DNA of 19,664 nucleotides. Origin: an uncultured Prevotella sp. GTDB taxonomy: Bacteria > Bacteroidota > Bacteroidia > Bacteroidales > Bacteroidaceae. Under the pieces are notes generated by a model that worked only from the letters and a program-made list of their open reading frames with translations, searched no databases and had not been told where the DNA came from. The stretch spans positions 1 to 19,664 of the forward strand of contig URYG01000034.1 in NCBI GenBank assembly GCA_900551985.1, given 5' to 3'. Each line of letters opens with the position of its first letter. Position 1 is the stretch's first letter. Below, piece by piece: positions 16,245 through 19,664 of the stretch. The position numbers were made by a program, and so were the translations under genes.

Positions 16245-16925
16245 ATGGACGAAATAAGAGTTCTCATCGTAGATGACGATGCCACACTTGGCGCAACGCT
16301 TACACTTGGCTTGGATGCACTTGGAATGCAGCCTAGCTATCAAACTTCTTTGGCAGGTTTACAATCTGTTGTGCAATCAATAAATCCTAACATTATAATC
16401 CTTGATGTTGAAATCGGAGAAGATAATGGTATCGACCAAATGCAACAACTTAAACTCTATGCGCCGAATATTCCTGTCATATTCATGTCTTCTCATGCAG
16501 ATGTAGGATATTTGACAAGGGCGATGGGTGAAGGAGCTGTCAATTATCTTAAGAAGCCTTTTGAAATAGAAGAACTTGCTGCATATATTCAACGATTTGC
16601 AAAGGTTGAAAAACATCAAGATAACTCAACAATTGTTTCTTTTGGAAATTATTCATTATGCATTAATACTAGGGAACTTTTCTTACGACAAGAAAGAGTT
16701 TGTAGATTAACTACAAAACAGTTTGAAGTGACTCGTCTCTTTTTGGAATATCCCAACGAAACTATCACACGTAAAACTTTAAAGCATAAACTTTGGCCAG
16801 ATGGTAATGATTCGGATGCTAGTCTCGACAACTACATCTCGCAACTCCGCAAAATATTTACTGCCGACAAGAGTATTCATATCATAACAATTCCTAAAAT
16901 CGGCTTTAAGCTCGACATTTCTTAG
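16245..16925 (+). CDS. OmpR-family response regulator
   Basis: This 226-residue regulator has a receiver with D10-D12, phospho-acceptor D54 (I-I-I-L-D-V-E) and K103 (Y-L-K-K-P-F-E). A winged-helix DNA-binding domain follows, with L-T-T-K-Q-F-E-V-T-R-L-F-L, L-W-P-D-G-N-D-S-D-A-S-L-D-N-Y-I-S-Q-L-R-K and the wing I-I-T-I-P-K-I-G-F-K. It partners the kinase upstream. The divergent operon promoter without a -33 box is a likely target. The next sequence after its stop is decayed hemolysin III, so it ends the active unit. Confidence 0.9.
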   Translation: MDEIRVLIVDDDATLGATLTLGLDALGMQPSYQTSLAGLQSVVQSINPNIIILDVEIGEDNGIDQMQQLKLYAPNIPVIFMSSHADVGYLTRAMGEGAVNYLKKPFEIEELAAYIQRFAKVEKHQDNSTIVSFGNYSLCINTRELFLRQERVCRLTTKQFEVTRLFLEYPNETITRKTLKHKLWPDGNDSDASLDNYISQLRKIFTADKSIHIITIPKIGFKLDIS

Positions 16926-16935
16926 TTACCACAAT

Positions 16936-17193
16936 GAACGGGGGACAGCGGGCGTCATCCTCTATCTTTCCGGCATACTCATGTCGTATATCGCTTCCAC
17001 CACTTACCATACCCTCTCCGCCTGGAGCAAGTGGAAGAAGCGACTGCGCAAATGGGATCATGCCGCCATCTACTGGCACATCGCTGGTTCCTACTCGCCT
17101 ATCACATTGATAGCCATGAGCGAACAAGGCTACTGGGGATGGAGCTTCTTCATCTATATCTGAGCTTGTGCCATAGCGGGTACGGTGGTTACC
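16936..17193 (+). pseudogene. Hemolysin III (TrhA) family fragment
   Basis: In one frame this reads G-V-I-L-Y-L-S-G-I-L-M-S-Y-I-A-S-T-T-Y-H-T-L, then D-H-A-A-I-Y-W-H-I-A-G-S-Y-S-P-I-T-L, clear hemolysin III membrane-protein motifs. The N-terminal part is missing, and a TGA at 17161-17163 interrupts the frame where the family usually has Trp. It then joins the DUF4294 fragment at a short shared stretch (CTGCAGACAATGGC). It is a remnant without its own start. Confidence 0.75.
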
Positions 17194-17340
17194 CTGCAGA
17201 CAATGGCACAGACGGATGGACAACAAGCCTGAAAACAAGGAAGTCGATATGGATGCCCCTACCTTCGAACCGATGGTGAAAGTGGGACAGGAGCTGCCAA
17301 TAGTTAAGGAGGTAAGAAAGAACATCATCGAAACGGGTGA
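17194..17340 (+). pseudogene. Decayed partial copy of the DUF4294 gene
   Basis: The stretch 17194-17297 matches 5527-5629 almost base for base, with a few substitutions and one extra G that shifts the frame. It then jumps to match 5752-5798, so about 120 bases are deleted at a shared CTGC. It keeps parts of the signal peptide and mature N-terminus only. It is not functional. It lies in the same orientation as the intact gene, on the far side of the peptide cluster. Confidence 0.85.
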
Positions 17341-17400
17341 TCTGATAACAGGAAACGACTTCTATCCCTAAGGGTATTTTTTGATGGAACAAGGGAAAAT
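17341..17400. other. Short unassigned stretch
   Basis: The bases after the DUF4294 fragment resemble neither that gene nor the IS. No frame of note was found. Confidence 0.4.
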
Positions 17401-17437
17401 TGTCTATACCATTAGAAGAAAATGTCTATACCATTAG
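17401..17437 (+). repeat. 22-bp tandem repeat before the IS
   Basis: TGTCTATACCATTAG occurs at 17401-17415 and 17423-17437, period 22. The second copy is cut by the insertion sequence and continues on its far side (GAGAAAT from 18748), so the repeat existed before insertion. Confidence 0.65.
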
Positions 17438-17456
17438 CAGGGCAGACGCATTAAAT
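17428..17456. repeat. Left IS end: target duplication plus inverted repeat
   Basis: ATACCATTAG (17428-17437) is the 10-bp duplicated target. CAGGGCAGACGCATTAAAT (17438-17456) is the 19-bp terminal inverted repeat, and the transposase stop codon falls inside it. Confidence 0.88.
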
Positions 17457-18593
17457 TGCGCTGCCCTCCAAAAGTTTTGACAGGTACTCTTCATCCCAGC
17501 CTGCCTTCAATCTTTTCAGGTTGAGACTTCCCTTGGTCGTCTTGTCATTTTTCAAGATGGAGAGGGCCATTTTGCTTATGGTAGAGAAGTTCCTCGCTGC
17601 ATTTTTGACTTTCTTACTTTCGTCTTCTCTGAAAGTAATGTCCAATTGCCAATGCAAGTTGTTTTCTATGGACCAATGTTGCCTAATGGCGCTTGCGATC
17701 TTTTCGGGGTCTTCATTACTTAAGGAAGTTATATAGTATCTTGTTTCCTCAGATGTTTCACCAGATGTCGCAACAGATCTTCTTGAGGTAATCCCGACAA
17801 CAGACCTTAACCCAACAAACCTGTTCTTAAACATTCCCTGCATTATGTCCCCATAGCTTACAACAATGCAGGTTCTTTCTTCCTGACGACCATGTCCCTC
17901 ATTAAAGGAATAATGTTTTGTCACTACATTACAATTGCCTCTATACTCATGCTCGCAAATCATGTCCTTAGCTAATTCGTAACTTTTCTTCTGATTTTCC
18001 TTCAAGGCGATAATATAGTCACCCTTGCCTTCTATGATTTTCTCTGTTATAGAAGTTTGGCATCCCATAGCATCTATTGTCACAATGGCATTTGACACGT
18101 CTATAGCACTAAGCAACTTGGGAACGACCGTGATTTCATTTGTTTTTTCACCGACTTTCTCTTGCCCAAGTGATATGCTATTGTCTGCTGACCAAGCAGA
18201 TACGATCCATGTGCGGAAGTCAGCTTGACCAATAGTGTGCTCGGCATCACACTTGCTTGATCCACGCATAAGTTTGCCATCAATGGCAACAACACCTTTG
18301 ACTTCCCCTACAATTTCTCTAACCCAGTTTCTGAAGATCTCTTCAAATCCTTTTGGATCAAAGATAGAAAAGAAACGATTGAAGGTGTCATGGCTTGGAA
18401 TAGTCTCCAACCCCTGCAAACGCTTTTTGAAGAAGTCTAACTTACTTTTTCCAAACTCTGCAATTTCGTTCCAAGATTGAGCTCCTGCAATTACCGCAGC
18501 GATTGTAATGTAAATGATATGTTCCATTTTATGGACAGTTCGACCCGCAACTCGTGGGTCGGCTATTTGTTTAGATAACTTAATAATGCTCAT
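17451..18593 (-). CDS. ISAs1-family DDE transposase
   Basis: This 380-residue transposase carries the DDE triad in family context: V-V-A-I-D-G-K-L-M-R-G-S (D105), I-V-T-I-D-A-M-G-C-Q (D174) and H-W-S-I-E-N-N-L-H-W (E310). The N-terminal I-P-S-H-D-T-F-N-R-F-F-S is typical of the family. The frame is full length without breaks. It catalyses cut-and-insert movement of the element around it and has no link to the peptide pathway. Confidence 0.92.
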   Translation of the reverse strand: MSIIKLSKQIADPRVAGRTVHKMEHIIYITIAAVIAGAQSWNEIAEFGKSKLDFFKKRLQGLETIPSHDTFNRFFSIFDPKGFEEIFRNWVREIVGEVKGVVAIDGKLMRGSSKCDAEHTIGQADFRTWIVSAWSADNSISLGQEKVGEKTNEITVVPKLLSAIDVSNAIVTIDAMGCQTSITEKIIEGKGDYIIALKENQKKSYELAKDMICEHEYRGNCNVVTKHYSFNEGHGRQEERTCIVVSYGDIMQGMFKNRFVGLRSVVGITSRRSVATSGETSEETRYYITSLSNEDPEKIASAIRQHWSIENNLHWQLDITFREDESKKVKNAARNFSTISKMALSILKNDKTTKGSLNLKRLKAGWDEEYLSKLLEGSAI

Positions 18594-18625
18594 TTTGTAC
18601 CTTTTAATTGTTATTTATTTCTTTA

Positions 18626-18633
18626 CAAAGGTA
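18626..18633 (-). promoter_or_regulatory. -7 element of the transposase gene
   Basis: The minus strand reads TACCTTTG, a TAnnTTTG match, 33 bases before the ATG at 18593 and within the IS right end. Confidence 0.55.
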
Positions 18634-18719
18634 CAAAAAAAATATTTCATATATACAAATATATAATGTTAATATTCAATAAGTTATAACAGTATAACAC
18701 AGATGTTAACGAATAAAAT

Positions 18720-18748
18720 ATTTAATGCGTCTGCCCTGATACCATTAG
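18720..18748. repeat. Right IS end: inverted repeat plus target duplication
   Basis: ATTTAATGCGTCTGCCCTG (18720-18738) is the exact reverse complement of the left end. ATACCATTAG (18739-18748) repeats the bases left of the element. Confidence 0.88.
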
Positions 18749-18856
18749 GAGAAATCTTCGTTCATAAGTTTTGAATGTGCGTTCAAAAGCTTTGAATGTA
18801 CGTTCAAAAGCTTTGAACATACGTTCAACGACGCTGAACGGAGATTTCTCCTAATG
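18743..18856. repeat. Hairpin repeat array
   Basis: Outer 22-bp arms (18743-18764 and 18835-18856, one mismatch) enclose three tandem 21-bp units starting at 18770, 18791 and 18812 (the last diverged). Each unit contains TTTGAAYRTRCGTTCAA-type near-palindromes. The whole can fold into one long cruciform. It resembles a REP-like intergenic element; no coding sense was found. Confidence 0.7.
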
Positions 18857-18865
18857 AAAAAAAGA

Positions 18866-18905
18866 AATGCCCCTAGAGGTAACTGTTTTTTCCTCTAGGG
18901 ACATT
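18866..18905. terminator. Bidirectional terminator
   Basis: A 14-bp stem (AATGCCCCTAGAGG with CCTCTAGGGACATT, one G-T type mismatch) has a T-run after it on the plus strand and an A-run before it, so it can stop transcription both ways. It shields the ATPase gene to the right. Confidence 0.75.
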
Positions 18906-19026
18906 CCTTTTTATTCCTCGGTGTAAAGTAAGCCATCGGCTAACCCCGTATTGTGAGGCATGAAACTTTTGCCTATCTTTCCTCTACAAAACGAAAATGA
19001 TTTCGACCTGTATGGTTGAAATAGTC

Positions 19027-19664
19027 TTATATCTCCTCGCAAGCCACCATTTCCGCTCCACGGTAGATGACTACCAGCTTGTGGAGCTTTGTGGTCTTTA
19101 CCGCCTCTCTGACCATATCACTTTCCGCATAGCGGGAGATTTGAGCTGAAGCCTCCTTGAAGAGCTTTTTCACTTGCTCATCGGTGGTTTGGCTCTTGCA
19201 ATATTTCAACTCGATGATATATGAATCCACCATGTCCTTGTAGATGTCACAGAGCGGAGAGAGGAAGATGTCGGCATAGCCGCCGTCATTGTCCAGCTCG
19301 GAGATAGGGCGATAGAACTTGTTCTGGCTCGTCATCGCCAAGGTGAAGCCATGCACGAAAGCCTCTCCCTTCTGCTTGTCGCGCTGTGAGGAGTACTTCT
19401 TCAGGCAGTCGGCGATATATTCAAAGTATGGCTTGTATTCTCCATGATAAGCCAGTTTGCTCTCCAGTTTACCCTTGCTATATCTATCATATACCAAGTC
19501 GTTCTCCTTGTAGGTGTCGAGCAGGTAGGTGTACATCTGGTCTCGCACCACCTCATTCGGGATGATGAACTTGGTCTCACCATCATAAGTTCCGTCTATC
19601 GTTACCATACCGAAATAGAACAGCAGGCTGAGGAAGTTGTCTGGGTCGTTGATTCGCTCGGCAG
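19027..19664 (-). CDS. PD-(D/E)XK AAA-ATPase, C-terminal part
   Basis: The frame runs unbroken to the window edge (A-E-R-I-N-D-P-D-N-F-L-S-L-L-F-Y-F-G before the first internal Met), so the N-terminal ATPase domain lies outside. The visible part has the nuclease-like core G-G-Y-A-D-I-F-L, then S-Y-I-I-E-L-K-Y, matching a D...ExK site. Bacteroidota carry many such AAA-ATPase/DUF1703 proteins; their role is unsettled. It reads leftward and ends before the bidirectional terminator. Confidence 0.78.
   Translation of the reverse strand, partial: AERINDPDNFLSLLFYFGMVTIDGTYDGETKFIIPNEVVRDQMYTYLLDTYKENDLVYDRYSKGKLESKLAYHGEYKPYFEYIADCLKKYSSQRDKQKGEAFVHGFTLAMTSQNKFYRPISELDNDGGYADIFLSPLCDIYKDMVDSYIIELKYCKSQTTDEQVKKLFKEASAQISRYAESDMVREAVKTTKLHKLVVIYRGAEMVACEEI

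Larger units (their letters stand above)
17438..18738. mobile_element. Complete ISAs1-family insertion sequence
   Basis: The element is 1301 bp with perfect 19-bp inverted repeats and a perfect 10-bp target duplication, the size and pattern of the ISAs1 family. One intact transposase gene nearly fills it, with a promoter inside the right end. Intact ends and duplication point to a recent insertion. It sits between the decayed gene fragments and the hairpin array and does not interrupt an intact gene. Confidence 0.9.

Noticed and set aside
17401..17437. Direct repeats as a possible CRISPR array
   Set aside because: There are only two copies with a 7-base gap, which is a simple tandem duplication; no spacer pattern or cas gene.

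Overview
The window looks like a gut Bacteroidota chromosome, most likely Prevotella or Segatella. The evidence is the TAnnTTTG (-7) and TTTG (-33) promoter elements at many gene starts, AT-rich leaders without strong Shine-Dalgarno sites, and Bacteroidota families such as a DUF4294 protein, an HHH plus beta-barrel protein, an OMP_b-brl-type outer-membrane protein and PD-(D/E)XK AAA-ATPases. Genus is inferred from style only.

Layout. Positions 1-1260 hold a terminator of an upstream gene, then (minus strand) an AbiF/Abi_2 HEPN gene preceded by a short hairpin RNA candidate with its own promoter. Positions 1387-3153 hold a small unrecognised gene with a textbook promoter and a frameshifted AAA-ATPase. 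A 698-residue HHH/beta-barrel protein (minus) and a DUF4294 protein (plus) follow, divergently transcribed.

The centre (6193-16925) is the main discovery. A minus-strand operon runs 14564 to 6193 and ends in a terminator at 6116-6162. It encodes, in order, a GG-leader acidic peptide, two near-twin 37-40 residue precursors with matching 12-residue cores (V-V/I-R-C-N-I/L-G-D-V-x-R), an M50 membrane protease with a PqqD-like N-terminus, an LpxL/HtrB-like acyltransferase, an arginase-fold enzyme with a PqqD-like N-terminus, an outer-membrane beta-barrel protein and a C39-peptidase ABC exporter. A histidine kinase/response regulator pair is divergent from it. I read this as an undescribed RiPP (ribosomally made, modified peptide) pathway. 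The arginase would turn the conserved core arginines into ornithine, the acyltransferase might attach a fatty acyl chain, the proteases would remove the leader, and the exporter and beta-barrel would move the product out. The two-component system probably senses the peptide or envelope state. Chemistry and order are inference; motifs and gene order are seen directly.

The cassette lies between the intact DUF4294 gene and a broken second copy of it (17194-17340), fused to a broken hemolysin III gene. Most of the cassette is visibly more AT-rich than the flanks. Downstream lie a complete ISAs1-family insertion sequence with perfect 19-bp inverted repeats and a 10-bp target duplication, a hairpin repeat array, a strong terminator, and the C-terminal part of a PD-(D/E)XK AAA-ATPase running off the right edge.
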